The notes under the pieces were generated by a model. The model had not been told where the DNA came from, did no database searches, and saw nothing but the letters and a program-made list of their open reading frames with translations. Shown here in pieces: positions 1-8,204 of a stretch of DNA of 36,074 nucleotides. The first letter of the stretch is position 1, and every line of letters starts with the position of its first letter. The position numbers and the translations under genes are program-made. Origin of the DNA: Nevskia sp. (GTDB lineage Bacteria; Pseudomonadota; Gammaproteobacteria; Nevskiales; Nevskiaceae). The stretch is from the NCBI GenBank assembly GCA_030694365.1, contig JAUXYM010000044.1:1-36074 (forward strand). The letters are read 5' to 3'.

Positions 1-1243
1 CCGGGCTGCTGCGCGGACGTTCGCCACGCTCGCGCTCCGGCGGCGCCGGCGGACGGCTGGCGGCGGCAGCGCGCTCTTCGGCGGTCGGCTGCGAGCCTGG
101 CTCGTAGCCCGGCACCGTCGACGACGGAATCGACTTGCGCAGCAGGCGCTCGATGTCCTTCAGGAACGCGCGCTCATCCGACGACACCAGGCTGATCGCC
201 TCACCCTCGGCGCCGGCACGACCGGTGCGACCAATGCGGTGGACGTAGTCCTCCGGCACGTTCGGCAGCTCGTGATTGATGACGTGCGGCAGCTGGTCGA
301 TGTCGATGCCGCGCGCGGCGATATCGGTGGCGACCAGGACACGGATCTTGCCGGCCTTGAAGTCGGCGAGCGCGCGGGTGCGGGCGTTCTGTGATTTGTT
401 GCCGTGGATGGCGTCGGCGAGGATGTTCTCCCGCACCAGCTGCTCGGCCAGGCGATTGGCACCGTGCTTGGTACGGGTGAAGATCAGCACCTGCTTCCAA
501 TCGCCGGTCTTGACCAGATGGGCGATCAGCGCGGTCTTGCGGCTCTTGTCGACCGGGTGCACGCGCTGGGCAACCAGCTCGGCAGCGGTATTGCGCGGGG
601 CGACGTCGACGCTCGCCGGATCATGCAGCAGGCCTTCGGCCAGCGAACGGATTTCCGGGTTGAAGGTCGCCGAGAACAGCAGATTCTGGCGCTTCTGCGG
701 CAGCACCTGGATGACCCGGCGGATATCGCGGATGAAGCCCATGTCGAGCATGCGGTCGGCTTCGTCGAGCACCAGCATCTGGATGCCGGACAGGTTCACC
801 GTGCGCTGCTGGAGATGGTCGAGCAGGCGGCCCGGGGTGGCGACGATGATGTCGACACCGCGGCGCAGCTGGTCGATCTGCGGATTGATGCCGACGCCGC
901 CGAAGATGATCGCGGTCTTGATCGCCGGCAGATGGCGGCCGTAGGTGCGCATCGAGTCACCGACCTGGGCGGCCAGTTCGCGAGTCGGCACCAGCACCAG
1001 CACTTTCGGCGGTGCCACGCGGGCGGTGGTCGCGGCATCGCGCGGCTGGGAAGCCAGACGATTGAGGATCGGCAGGGTGAAGGCAGCAGTCTTGCCGGTG
1101 CCGGTCTGGGCGGCACCGAGCAGATCGCGGCCGGAGATGACGATCGGGATCGCCTGCGCCTGGATCGGCGTGGGCTTTTCGTAGCCTTCATCAGTGAGGG
1201 CGCGCAACAGTTCCGGGCAAAGGCCCAATTCAGCAAACAACAT
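1..1243 (-). CDS. rhlE: DEAD-box ATP-dependent RNA helicase, RhlE type (3' end beyond window)
   Basis: ATP-dependent RNA helicase of the DEAD-box family, acting in ribosome assembly, RNA turnover and cold adaptation. Translating the minus strand from 1243 gives an uninterrupted frame to the window edge. It shows the Q motif (PTPIQ, about residues 24-28), Walker A AQTGTGKT (45-52), PTRELA, DEAD (about 160-163), SAT (about 191-193), and near the C-terminal side ARGIDI and [10 protein letters not shown]. An Arg/Pro/Glu-rich tail follows, which is usual for RhlE, and the stop lies outside the window. The ATG at 1243 is chosen because MLFAELGL matches the RhlE N-terminus; AGGAG lies about 10 bases upstream. 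A second ATG at 1250 is in another frame. RhlE is preferred over SrmB, RhlB or CsdA from the short N-terminus, with moderate certainty. Confidence 0.9.
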   Translation of the reverse strand, partial: MLFAELGLCPELLRALTDEGYEKPTPIQAQAIPIVISGRDLLGAAQTGTGKTAAFTLPILNRLASQPRDAATTARVAPPKVLVLVPTRELAAQVGDSMRTYGRHLPAIKTAIIFGGVGINPQIDQLRRGVDIIVATPGRLLDHLQQRTVNLSGIQMLVLDEADRMLDMGFIRDIRRVIQVLPQKRQNLLFSATFNPEIRSLAEGLLHDPASVDVAPRNTAAELVAQRVHPVDKSRKTALIAHLVKTGDWKQVLIFTRTKHGANRLAEQLVRENILADAIHGNKSQNARTRALADFKAGKIRVLVATDIAARGIDIDQLPHVINHELPNVPEDYVHRIGRTGRAGAEGEAISLVSSDERAFLKDIERLLRKSIPSSTVPGYEPGSQPTAEERAAAASRPPAPPERERGERPRSSP

Positions 1244-1453
1244 GTTTCATTACTCCTGAAGCCGCCACACCGTGCGCAGAAACGCTCTGCACGGCACCGG
1301 TTCAGGCAGTGGGGACGAGGATTTCGAACCGCGCCGACTGGCGCATCGAGGGTTTGCTACCGGAAAGACCTTGAACTGCGGCGCCAGGGAGGCGGCCGGA
1401 TGCATCGTCTTCGAGCAGGGGCGCAACCGGAGCGCCTCACCAAACTGGGGCGA

Positions 1454-1459
1454 AGTATA
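1454..1459 (-). promoter_or_regulatory. possible -10 element of the rhlE promoter
   Basis: Read on the minus strand the hexamer is TATACT, one mismatch from the sigma-70 -10 consensus, in a GC-rich setting. No convincing -35 is seen about 17 bases upstream. If used, it would give rhlE an untranslated leader of about 200 bases. The rest of 1244-1619 holds no gene I can support. Confidence 0.3.
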
Positions 1460-1619
1460 CGCGATCAGCCCCGGCCACGCCCGGCCGCGTTTGCCCCGCC
1501 AAGACGGTGCAGGACAGCGCGGGATCTCAGCCAAAAGAAGGTACGGTTATCCTTGCCAGTGCCTGCGGCCTTGTCTCGCCGCCGGCCTCGTCCCCACGAA
1601 AAACCGAAGGTACAAGACC

Positions 1620-2111
1620 ATGAGCCACACCCGTTCGCTGTCGCTGTTGCTATCCGCCACCGTGCTGCTCGCGGCCTGCTCGAAGAAGGAAGAAGCCGTC
1701 CCGGCCGTCGAACCGGCTGCTGCGGCACCGGAAGCGGCGGCGGCTCCAGCCCTGACTTCGTCACCGGCGCCCGAAGGTGCCAAGGTTTCGTTCGCAGAGT
1801 TGAAGGACGGCGCCGTCGTCGCCAGCCCGCTGCTGGTCAAATTCGCCGTCGAAGGCATTGCCCTCGCCCCGGCCGGCGCCGTCGAACCGGCCAGCGGCCA
1901 TCATCATCTGGTGATCGACGCTGAACTGCCGCCCGCCGATGCGCCGATTCCGGCCGACACCAATTACCTGCATTTCGGCAAGGCCCAGACCGAAGCCAGC
2001 ATCGAGCTGACGCCGGGTCCGCACACGCTGCAACTGGTCTACGGAAACGGCTTGCACGTACCGTTCAATCCGCCGCTGGCGTCCGAGAAAATCACCGTCA
2101 ACGTCCGGTAA
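1620..2111 (+). CDS. DUF4399-type lipoprotein
   Basis: Predicted exported lipoprotein of about 163 residues with unknown function. The N-terminus is a lipoprotein signal peptide ending in the lipobox LLAAC, followed by a low-complexity Ala/Pro/Glu linker of about 35 residues. The folded part has the signatures GHHHLVID, a YLHFGKAQTE segment, GPHTLQLVYGNG and a closing KITVNV, which match my recollection of the DUF4399 family (a His-rich beta domain). The ATG at 1620 is preferred over upstream in-frame starts because it begins the signal peptide and has GAAGG about 9 bases before it. The gene is isolated: rhlE is divergent and a hairpin closes it downstream. Clustered histidines suggest metal or ligand contact, but that is inference. 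Confidence 0.8.
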   Translation: MSHTRSLSLLLSATVLLAACSKKEEAVPAVEPAAAAPEAAAAPALTSSPAPEGAKVSFAELKDGAVVASPLLVKFAVEGIALAPAGAVEPASGHHHLVIDAELPPADAPIPADTNYLHFGKAQTEASIELTPGPHTLQLVYGNGLHVPFNPPLASEKITVNVR

Positions 2112-2132
2112 GCGCCGCTCGTCAGTAAATCC

Positions 2133-2164
2133 GGACGGCTCGGCGGGTGTTCGCCGAGCCGTCC
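2133..2164 (+). terminator. hairpin terminator after the DUF4399 gene
   Basis: A 13-bp perfect stem (GGACGGCTCGGCG at 2133-2145 pairing with 2152-2164) with a 6-base loop starts about 20 bases after the stop codon. Only two T follow the stem, so the U-tract is weak, but the stem is strong. Bases 2165-2376 contain nothing else I recognise. Confidence 0.7.
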
Positions 2165-2376
2165 TTCCCATCACGTCAACCTTCGTCGACCAAGCCCGCA
2201 AACGATTGATTTGCGCCGTCACAACCGGCTGACGCCGACTCTGGCCGACACCCTCGAACGGATGTGAAGCGGAACCCCGACCACGCCCCGGCTCCCGTCT
2301 GCACGCTCCGGCCCGTTCGCTCCGCGATCGACTGTTCGGCGCTGCTGCGTTCGCCTTTCGCCGCAGCCGGATCCGC

Positions 2377-3141
2377 TTGAACAAGCCGCTCTACTTCGGG
2401 CCGGTGGCGCAGCCGCTGTTCGGCATGCTGCACCGGCCGCGAGGCGCGTCGCGGCAGACCGGCGTACTGCTCTGCAACAGTTGGGGCACCGAATACCTTA
2501 GAACCTATCGCGGTCTGCGCGAACTGGCGCAAAGCCTGAGTGCCAGCGGCTTTCCGGTGCTGCGCTTCGACTACGGCGGCACCGGCGATTCCGGCGGCGA
2601 CGGCCGCAGTAGCTGTTTGTCGGGCTGGATCGATGAACTCGGTATCGCCGCGCAAGCGCTGCGCGCGGAAACCGGCTGCAGCGAACTCTGCCTGCTCGGC
2701 CTGCGCTTCGGCGCGCTGCTGGCGCAGGAAGCGGTGGCGACCGGCATCATCGACGCCCAGGCCGTGGCCCTCTGGGACTCGCCGCCAAGCGGCGAAGTGT
2801 TCGTCGCCAATCTTCAACAGATGGACGACGCCCTGAACCACAAGCGCAGCAGCGAACGCCGGGTGCGCTCGCAACTGGTGCCTCCGGCGCGCGATGAACT
2901 GCTCGGTCACGAATGGCCGGATGGCCTCGCCGCCGACATCGCCAGGCTGCCCGGCCTGCGCAAGCATTTGCCCGGCCGGGTGATTTTCGTCAGCCGTGAC
3001 CGCATTCCGCCAGACAGCGTCGAATCGATCCGCCTGCCCGACGCCGGCCACTGGAGCGATGTCGAGCGCATTCACTCGCCATGGCTGCCGAGCGCGTCGT
3101 TCCGCATCGTCACCGAGCGTCTGGCAGATGGCCTGAAATGA
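2377..3141 (+). CDS. alpha/beta-hydrolase-fold protein resembling exosortase-A-associated hydrolase 2; nucleophile elbow altered
   Basis: Cytosolic alpha/beta-hydrolase-like protein of 254 residues. It carries the RFDYGGTGDSGG strand-turn typical of serine-aminopeptidase-like hydrolases and a late GHWSD that could supply the catalytic His. The nucleophile elbow reads GLRFG, so Arg stands where Ser would be. This matches the pattern I recall for exosortase A system hydrolase 2 proteins (GLRLG), as does the central DELLGHEW stretch. The start is a TTG at 2377, since no ATG or GTG fits and the fold begins at once; this is moderately certain. Its TGA overlaps the next gene's ATG, so the two are translationally coupled. 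No exosortase or PEP-CTERM protein is in this window, so the substrate is unknown. Confidence 0.75.
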   Translation: MNKPLYFGPVAQPLFGMLHRPRGASRQTGVLLCNSWGTEYLRTYRGLRELAQSLSASGFPVLRFDYGGTGDSGGDGRSSCLSGWIDELGIAAQALRAETGCSELCLLGLRFGALLAQEAVATGIIDAQAVALWDSPPSGEVFVANLQQMDDALNHKRSSERRVRSQLVPPARDELLGHEWPDGLAADIARLPGLRKHLPGRVIFVSRDRIPPDSVESIRLPDAGHWSDVERIHSPWLPSASFRIVTERLADGLK

Positions 3142-3977
3142 ACGAGCGGGCGATCTCGTTCGGCGAAAGCGGCGCCCTGTTCGGCATCATCGGCAGCCCC
3201 GAAGTGCCGGACCCGTTGCGCCCGGCGGTGTTGATCCCGAACACCGGCGTCATCCACAGAGTCGGCCCCAGCCGCATGCACGTCGAACTGGCCCGGGCGC
3301 TGGCCAGCGCCGGCCTGGTTTCCTTGCGCCTCGACAACGCCGGCCTCGGCGACAGTGAAACGGTGCCCGGCCGCAGCGATGCCGATTCGGCGCCGGATCT
3401 CTGCGCGGCGATGGATGCCCTCGATGCCCGCAACATCTCCACCGGTACCATCATCATCGGCAGCCACAGCGGTGCCCATGATGCGCACGAGGCGGCCCGA
3501 GTCGACCCGCGCCTGATCGGTGCCGTGTTCCTCGACGGCTACGTCCACTCGACGCCGCGCGCCTGGCTGAACCGGACGATGGCGCGCCTCACCGAGCGCA
3601 GCCGCCATCTGCCGCCGGTGCCACTGGGCATCAGCCTGACGCCGAAATCCGGCAACGCGCTGCACGATGTGCTGCCCAGCGAGATCCACTACTACGACCC
3701 GCCATCGGACGAGCGCATGGCGGCCGATCTGGTCGAGTTCATGCGCCGGCAACTGGCCTTGCTCTATGTCTACACCGGCGATGTCGAGCACGACTACAGC
3801 TACGCCGCGCAACTGATCGATGCCTTTCCGCTGCTGCGGGGCTATCGCCATCTGAGCATCCGCCAGATTCCCGAAGCCGATCACCACTTCCTTCGCCGGG
3901 CGACGCGCGAAGCGCTGATCGACATGCTGGTCGACTGGGTGCTCGCGGTTGCGGCAAAGCGTCAGGCGACCGTCTAG
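3138..3977 (+). CDS. alpha/beta-hydrolase-fold protein, partner of the preceding gene
   Basis: Second hydrolase-fold protein of 279 residues, starting at the ATG that overlaps the previous stop (ATGA). Recognisable parts are RLDNAGLGDSE (the loop after strand beta-4), the elbow GSHSGAHDA, then FLDGYVHSTP and a late ADHHFL that could carry the catalytic His. Relatives I recall have GLCSGA or similar at the elbow; here His sits at the nucleophile position, with Ser one residue later. Whether it is an active hydrolase is therefore open. An in-frame ATG at 3081 lies inside the previous gene and is unlikely to be used. The stop shares the palindrome CTAG with the stop of the convergent transferase gene, leaving no intergenic base. 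Confidence 0.72.
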   Translation: MNERAISFGESGALFGIIGSPEVPDPLRPAVLIPNTGVIHRVGPSRMHVELARALASAGLVSLRLDNAGLGDSETVPGRSDADSAPDLCAAMDALDARNISTGTIIIGSHSGAHDAHEAARVDPRLIGAVFLDGYVHSTPRAWLNRTMARLTERSRHLPPVPLGISLTPKSGNALHDVLPSEIHYYDPPSDERMAADLVEFMRRQLALLYVYTGDVEHDYSYAAQLIDAFPLLRGYRHLSIRQIPEADHHFLRRATREALIDMLVDWVLAVAAKRQATV

Positions 3978-4636
3978 ACCCGCCGCGCAGCCAGCAGGCT
4001 CAGCAGCAGGCCATCGAAGCGGCGCAGTTCACCGTGCCATTCGAAGCCGGCCATCGCCTGTTGGGCGCGCGCTGATTTCGGCTCGATGCGATAACGATCC
4101 GAGTCGATCGAGAAGGCAATCGTCACTTCGCCGAACTCCAGGAACAGGCCGCGCAAGGGCTGCAGGCATTTGTGCACGCATTCCTTGGCGCTGAACGCCG
4201 GCAAGGCCCAGCGGGCGAGACCGCCGGGCAGTTCGGCGAGCCGGTCGCGCTCGGCTTCATCGAGGACGTAAGCGGCAGCGTCGTCCGGCAGGGCGCGATC
4301 GATTTCGATATCGATGCCGAAGGCCGCCCAATGCTGGGTCGAGGCGGCGATCGCGACCGCCGCTTCCCCGCAGTGGGCGATGCTGCCGGTGACGCCGTCC
4401 GGCCAGGCCGGCGCGCCATCGGCCGTCCGGCCGATCACCGCATCGGCATGACCGAGTGCTGCCAGCGCCGCCCGGGCGCAGACCCGGCCAGCGATGAAAT
4501 GACCACGGCGACGCTCGGCAACATCGACGACCAGCGCCGCTTCCTCTTCCGGCAACGCGAGTGCTTCGCCGGTCATCGGTAATGGCGTCCAGCGGCATGC
4601 GCTGCCGGCCAGCCAATCGATCGCCTGCAAGCTCAT
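3974..4636 (-). CDS. 4'-phosphopantetheinyl transferase, EntD/Sfp superfamily
   Basis: Transfers 4'-phosphopantetheine from CoA to the serine of acyl- or peptidyl-carrier proteins, converting them to the holo form. The protein has 220 residues, the usual size for the EntD-like branch. Visible motifs are RRGHFIAGRVCARAAL (CoA side), VTGSIAHC (about residues 81-88), GIDIE with the Mg-binding acidic pair (about 108-112) and FSAKECVHK (about 148-156), the family's W/FSxKEAxxK signature. The start at 4636 is the first ATG of the frame. The hydrolase gene 16 bp upstream on the same strand suggests one transcript. No synthase or carrier protein lies nearby, so the target may be encoded elsewhere, such as a siderophore, polyketide or polyunsaturated lipid pathway. 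Confidence 0.88.
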   Translation of the reverse strand: MSLQAIDWLAGSACRWTPLPMTGEALALPEEEAALVVDVAERRRGHFIAGRVCARAALAALGHADAVIGRTADGAPAWPDGVTGSIAHCGEAAVAIAASTQHWAAFGIDIEIDRALPDDAAAYVLDEAERDRLAELPGGLARWALPAFSAKECVHKCLQPLRGLFLEFGEVTIAFSIDSDRYRIEPKSARAQQAMAGFEWHGELRRFDGLLLSLLAARRV

Positions 4637-4652
4637 CGGGCGGCCATGCGGC

Positions 4653-5558
4653 TCAATGCCGGGCCAGAAATTCCAGCACGTGGCGGGCGAATGCGCCAGG
4701 CGCTTCCTGGTTCATGAAATGGCCGACACCGGCCATCCGGACCGGTTCATAACCGGCGGCGAACAGGTGTTCGGAATCGCTGAACGAGCCGGCCAGGACG
4801 CAGGCGTCGTGCTCGCCGTGAATGACGCAGGCCGGTACGTGGATCGGCTGCAGCAGGAACTGCCAGGCCACTTTCTTGAAGAACAGCGCGGGAATCGCCC
4901 GGTAGTAGCCGAGTGCGGCTTTCAGCCGACCCGGCTCGGCGTAGTTCGCCTTCAGCGGCACCAGGTAGTCATCGTCCGGAATCCAGCCCGGTGACCAGCT
5001 GCGCGCGAGGTTCACCAGCCAGGCGAAATCATCCTCGCGGAGGCGCCGCTCGGGCCAGATCGGCAACTGGAACTTGAACATGTAGTGCGAGGCCGCCAGT
5101 TGCGCGCGCGACGGCCGCAGCAGAAAACGGCGCAGATGCGGCACGGCGGCGGTGACGATCGCCCGCACCCGGTCGGGACGCAGTGCGGCGGCGGCATAGG
5201 CCAGCACCGCGCCCCAGTCGTGGCCGACGATGAAGGCGCGATCGGCACCGAAATGCTCGATCAGCGCCAACACGTCCTGGCCGAGGGTCGGCAGCGAGTA
5301 GTCGCCGTCTTCGGGGATTTCGGTCGGTGCGTAGCCACGGGTGAACGGCGCCACGGCGCGATAGCCGGACGCGGCCAGTTCGTGCAGCAGCGGCACGAAG
5401 CTCCACGCGGTATCGGGGAAGCCGTGCAGCACCAGCACCAGCGGGGCCCCGGCCGCGCCGCTGGCGGGCGGCACTTCGAGGTAGGCGAACTCCAGACCAT
5501 TGGCCTGGATGTAGCGCGGCGTCAGGGTGGCAGGGGCTTCGTCGGTGGTATCGCTCAT
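4653..5558 (-). CDS. alpha/beta hydrolase, epoxide-hydrolase-like (Asp nucleophile)
   Basis: Alpha/beta hydrolase of about 301 residues. It has HGFPDTAWSF, which carries the HGxP oxyanion motif, and VGHDWGAVLA with Asp at the nucleophile position. That combination is characteristic of soluble epoxide hydrolases and haloalkane dehalogenases. The late GVGHFMNQEAP supplies the catalytic His. HGxP plus a cap region containing tyrosines favours an epoxide hydrolase. The start is placed at the ATG at 5558 (MSDTTDEAP), with 5564 as an equal alternative. A longer in-frame start at 5642 would overlap the divergent mscS start and is not favoured. It is 16 bp upstream of the phosphopantetheinyl transferase gene. 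The natural substrate cannot be read from sequence. Confidence 0.85.
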   Translation of the reverse strand: MSDTTDEAPATLTPRYIQANGLEFAYLEVPPASGAAGAPLVLVLHGFPDTAWSFVPLLHELAASGYRAVAPFTRGYAPTEIPEDGDYSLPTLGQDVLALIEHFGADRAFIVGHDWGAVLAYAAAALRPDRVRAIVTAAVPHLRRFLLRPSRAQLAASHYMFKFQLPIWPERRLREDDFAWLVNLARSWSPGWIPDDDYLVPLKANYAEPGRLKAALGYYRAIPALFFKKVAWQFLLQPIHVPACVIHGEHDACVLAGSFSDSEHLFAAGYEPVRMAGVGHFMNQEAPGAFARHVLEFLARH

Positions 5559-5594
5559 CGGCATCGGCTGGGGTGGTCGCAGGGATCGGCCCGT

Positions 5595-5600
5595 TAAACT
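5595..5600 (+). promoter_or_regulatory. possible -10 hexamer TAAACT upstream of mscS
   Basis: TAAACT lies 37 bases before the mscS ATG. Identical or near-identical hexamers occur at similar distances before the exonuclease gene, opgG and lipA. No good -35 is visible, so this is suggestive only. Confidence 0.3.
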
Positions 5601-5631
5601 ACCCGAAGACAGGCACAACGCGGAAACCCTG

Positions 5632-6501
5632 ATGGAATTCAAGCTGGAACAACTGGCCCAACCGGAACGCTGGCTGGAACTCGGCCTGCCGGTGTTGCTG
5701 AAGATCGCCGTGGCGCTCCTGATCTTCTATGTCGGCCGGTTCGTCGTGCGGATGGCGGTCAAGCTGCTGCGCACGGTGATGCAGCGCGCCCATGCCGATC
5801 CGACCTTGACCGGCTTCCTGGGCAATGTCGCCTACGGCGTTGGCTATGCGCTGGTGGTGATCTCGACGCTCGGCCAGATCGGTATCAACACCAATTCGCT
5901 GGCTGCGGTCGTCGGGGGTGCCGCCCTCGCCGTCGGCCTGGCGCTGCAGGGCCAGCTCAGCGCCTTCGCGGCTGGCGTGCTGCTGATCATGTTCCGGCCG
6001 TTCCGGGTCGGCGATTTCGTCGCTGCCGGCGGCATCATGGGCACCGTCGAGGAGATCAAGATCATCCACACGGTGTTGCGCACGGTGGACAACCAGGAGG
6101 TGATCGTGCCGAACAACACGATCACCGCAGCGACCATCACCAACTACAGCGCCCGCAGCACGCGCCGCCTCGATATCACCATCGGCATCGATTACGACGC
6201 CGATCTGAAGCTGGCGAAAACCGTGCTTGAGGAGATCGTCTTCAGCCATCCGAAAGTGCTGAAGTCTCCAGCGCCGACCGTGCAGGTGCGCGCGCTCGGC
6301 CCCAGTTCCGTCGATTTCGCCGTCTGTCCCTGGGCGAAGACGGCGGAATGGGGCGATGTGCAGTGCGAGCTGCTTGAACAGATCAAGCTGCGTTTCGACG
6401 CCGAAGGTATCGCCATCGCCCATCCGCAGATGGACCTGCATCTGCGCGATACGGGTAGCGACGAGGCGCGCAAGACCCTGCCGGTGGAGAACCGTCTCTG
6501 A
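5632..6501 (+). CDS. small-conductance mechanosensitive channel, MscS family
   Basis: Inner-membrane channel that opens under membrane tension to release solutes during hypo-osmotic shock. The 289-residue length matches the short MscS form. Three hydrophobic spans are visible: about residues 17-37, about 60-80, and the pore helix with the Gly/Ala-rich GGAALAVGLALQGQLSAFAAG. RPFRVGDFV follows at the start of the beta domain, then NNTITAATITNYS. The C-terminal part ends with the usual IAHPQMDLHL. The ATG at 5632 is chosen because earlier in-frame codons overlap the divergent hydrolase promoter and lack membrane-protein character. The DUF945 gene begins 38 bp downstream and is probably co-transcribed. 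Confidence 0.93.
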   Translation: MEFKLEQLAQPERWLELGLPVLLKIAVALLIFYVGRFVVRMAVKLLRTVMQRAHADPTLTGFLGNVAYGVGYALVVISTLGQIGINTNSLAAVVGGAALAVGLALQGQLSAFAAGVLLIMFRPFRVGDFVAAGGIMGTVEEIKIIHTVLRTVDNQEVIVPNNTITAATITNYSARSTRRLDITIGIDYDADLKLAKTVLEEIVFSHPKVLKSPAPTVQVRALGPSSVDFAVCPWAKTAEWGDVQCELLEQIKLRFDAEGIAIAHPQMDLHLRDTGSDEARKTLPVENRL

Positions 6502-6539
6502 GGCAGCGGGTCAACGATCAACCAAGGGAGCAGCAGACG

Positions 6540-7955
6540 ATGAAGGCAGCAGGGAAAGCAGCGTGGGCGGTCGGCGTCATCGGCAGCGTCGCCGTGGTGG
6601 CACCGTATGTGATCGGACTGCGCATCGAATCCGCCTTTCGCGCCGGCATCGCCAGCCTGAGCGAGCAGAGCCCCTACCCGATCAGGATCAGCCGCTACCA
6701 GCGCGGCCTGTACTCGGCCGAGGCCGAAACGATGATCGAGATCGTGCTGCCGCCCGAAGCCCAGGCACCCGACGACGACGGACACGCAAGTGATGCCCCG
6801 GCTGCGCCCAAGGTCCTGCAGTTGCGCCTGCATCACGCGATCAGCCATGGGCCACGGCTCGACGGCCCGCTGCGCTTCGGCCGCTTGGTCACCGCGCCGC
6901 AGCTCGATGCCGAGCTCAAGGCCTCACTCGCACCGCTGTTCGGCGAACTGCCCTTGCTCACGCTGACGACCGATCTCGGCTACACCGGTGCGCTCAGCGG
7001 CAGCCTCCAGTCGCCCACCGTCGACGCCAGCACAGCCGGCGCCGATGCCGTCAAGGTTCGCTGGGCCGGCATCGACTCAAGCTACTCGCTGGGCGGCGGA
7101 CACTTCGTGTTGCAATTGGCTGCCCCCAGCCTCGACATCGTCAGCGACGACGGCAAGCGGGGTTCGTTCGGGCCGCTGGCGATCACGGCGGACATGACCC
7201 AGATCGACGACAGCCCGCTGTGGATCGGCACTTCGACGATGACCATCGCCTCACTCGCGCTCAAATCCGCCGACGCCACCTCGACGCTGAACCAGTTTGT
7301 GCTCAGCTCGGACACCAAACTTGTCGACGGCGCGATCAACTCCGGCGTGCAGTTCTCGGCCTCCAGCGTCGAAGCTGCGGGCACCCGGATCGACCAGCCG
7401 CGGCTGCATGTCGCCTTCGATCATCTCGACAAGGCGGCGACCATCGCGATGTCGACGGCGGCCAATCGCTACCAGCAGACGCACGGCAAGGACGCGACAG
7501 TCGATCCAGCCACGATGATGGCCGAGCTGAAGCCGGCCTTCAGTCAGCTGGCCGCCGGCCATCCCGAGTTGCGCATCGACGAGCTGTCGTTCGGCAGCCC
7601 GGCCGGCGCGGTGAAGGCCGAGGCCAGCCTGCGCTACATCGGCGATGCGAATTTCGACGATTTCTCGCCGCTGACCGATGTCGAAGGCCATGCCCAGTTC
7701 GATGCCCCGCTCGACTACGTCAACCTGCTGCTGAGCCAGAAAATCCGCGCCGATCTCGCCGGAAACGCCGGGGTGCCGCCGACCGAGGTGCCGCCGGAAG
7801 TCATCGCCAGCGCCCTGCGGAACACTCGCGACGCCCTGATTGCACAGGGTTTACTGCTGGTCGACGGCCAGCAGGCGAAAAGCGCCATGGCGTTCAAGGG
7901 CGGCGTGCTGACCATCAACGGCAAGACGCTCGGCACTGGCGTTCCTGACAGCTGA
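6540..7955 (+). CDS. DUF945 (YdgA-like) family protein
   Basis: Protein of 471 residues with a single N-terminal hydrophobic segment (about residues 8-27), probably a signal anchor placing the rest in the periplasm. The beginning fits the DUF945/YdgA pattern: a membrane anchor, a short helix, then YPIRISRYQRGLYSAEAE, a repeated-strand segment followed by a domain built of weak beta repeats. The family is linked to the inner membrane and has no settled function. AAGGGAGCAGCAG upstream supplies a good ribosome site for the ATG at 6540. It follows mscS by 38 bp and ends at a strong hairpin. An acidic insert near residue 80 (DDDGH) is a local oddity. Confidence 0.82.
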   Translation: MKAAGKAAWAVGVIGSVAVVAPYVIGLRIESAFRAGIASLSEQSPYPIRISRYQRGLYSAEAETMIEIVLPPEAQAPDDDGHASDAPAAPKVLQLRLHHAISHGPRLDGPLRFGRLVTAPQLDAELKASLAPLFGELPLLTLTTDLGYTGALSGSLQSPTVDASTAGADAVKVRWAGIDSSYSLGGGHFVLQLAAPSLDIVSDDGKRGSFGPLAITADMTQIDDSPLWIGTSTMTIASLALKSADATSTLNQFVLSSDTKLVDGAINSGVQFSASSVEAAGTRIDQPRLHVAFDHLDKAATIAMSTAANRYQQTHGKDATVDPATMMAELKPAFSQLAAGHPELRIDELSFGSPAGAVKAEASLRYIGDANFDDFSPLTDVEGHAQFDAPLDYVNLLLSQKIRADLAGNAGVPPTEVPPEVIASALRNTRDALIAQGLLLVDGQQAKSAMAFKGGVLTINGKTLGTGVPDS

Positions 7956-7982
7956 TGGCTGGCTGACGAGCGGCCGAAACGA

Positions 7983-8017
7983 CAAGTCCCCGCCATACGG
8001 GGCATGGCGGGGACTTG
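7983..8017. terminator. bidirectional hairpin terminator
   Basis: A 14-bp perfect inverted repeat (7983-7996 with 8004-8017, core TCCCCGCC/GGCGGGGA) around a 7-base loop lies between two convergent genes, the DUF945 gene (plus) and the small lysine-rich gene (minus). Its position suits termination from both sides. Confidence 0.75.
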
Positions 8018-8039
8018 GGCGACGCCGGAAATCTGCGGC

Positions 8040-8141
8040 TTACTTCGACTTCTTCTTGGCCTGCTTCTCGGCCTTCTTTTCCTTCATCGTCTTCAGCGGT
8101 GCTTTCTTTTCGCTCTTCTTGCTATCCATGCCTTTGGACAT
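8040..8141 (-). CDS. 33-residue lysine-rich small protein
   Basis: A short gene read on the minus strand from the ATG at 8141 to a TAA at 8040-8042, encoding 33 residues of which 14 are lysine. It begins MSKGMDSKKSEKKAP, continues with LKTMKEKKAEK and ends AKKKSK. GGAGCAAG immediately upstream puts GGAG about 9 bases before the ATG, and a strong terminator follows the stop, so it looks like a complete gene unit. I recall similar tiny Lys-rich proteins in other proteobacteria but cannot name a family. Strong basicity suggests nucleic-acid or ribosome contact, which is inference. It is easily missed by gene callers because of its size. Confidence 0.65.
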   Translation of the reverse strand: MSKGMDSKKSEKKAPLKTMKEKKAEKQAKKKSK

Positions 8142-8204
8142 GATCTTGCTCCGGTGGTTGAGTGGTGGTGCGATTTTGCATGCTCGCCGAGCAAAAAACT
8201 TGTT

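Noticed and set aside
2377..4636. An exosortase/PEP-CTERM locus
   Set aside because: Only a hydrolase-2-like protein and a phosphopantetheinyl transferase are present; no exosortase, sorting-signal protein or EPS genes lie in the window.
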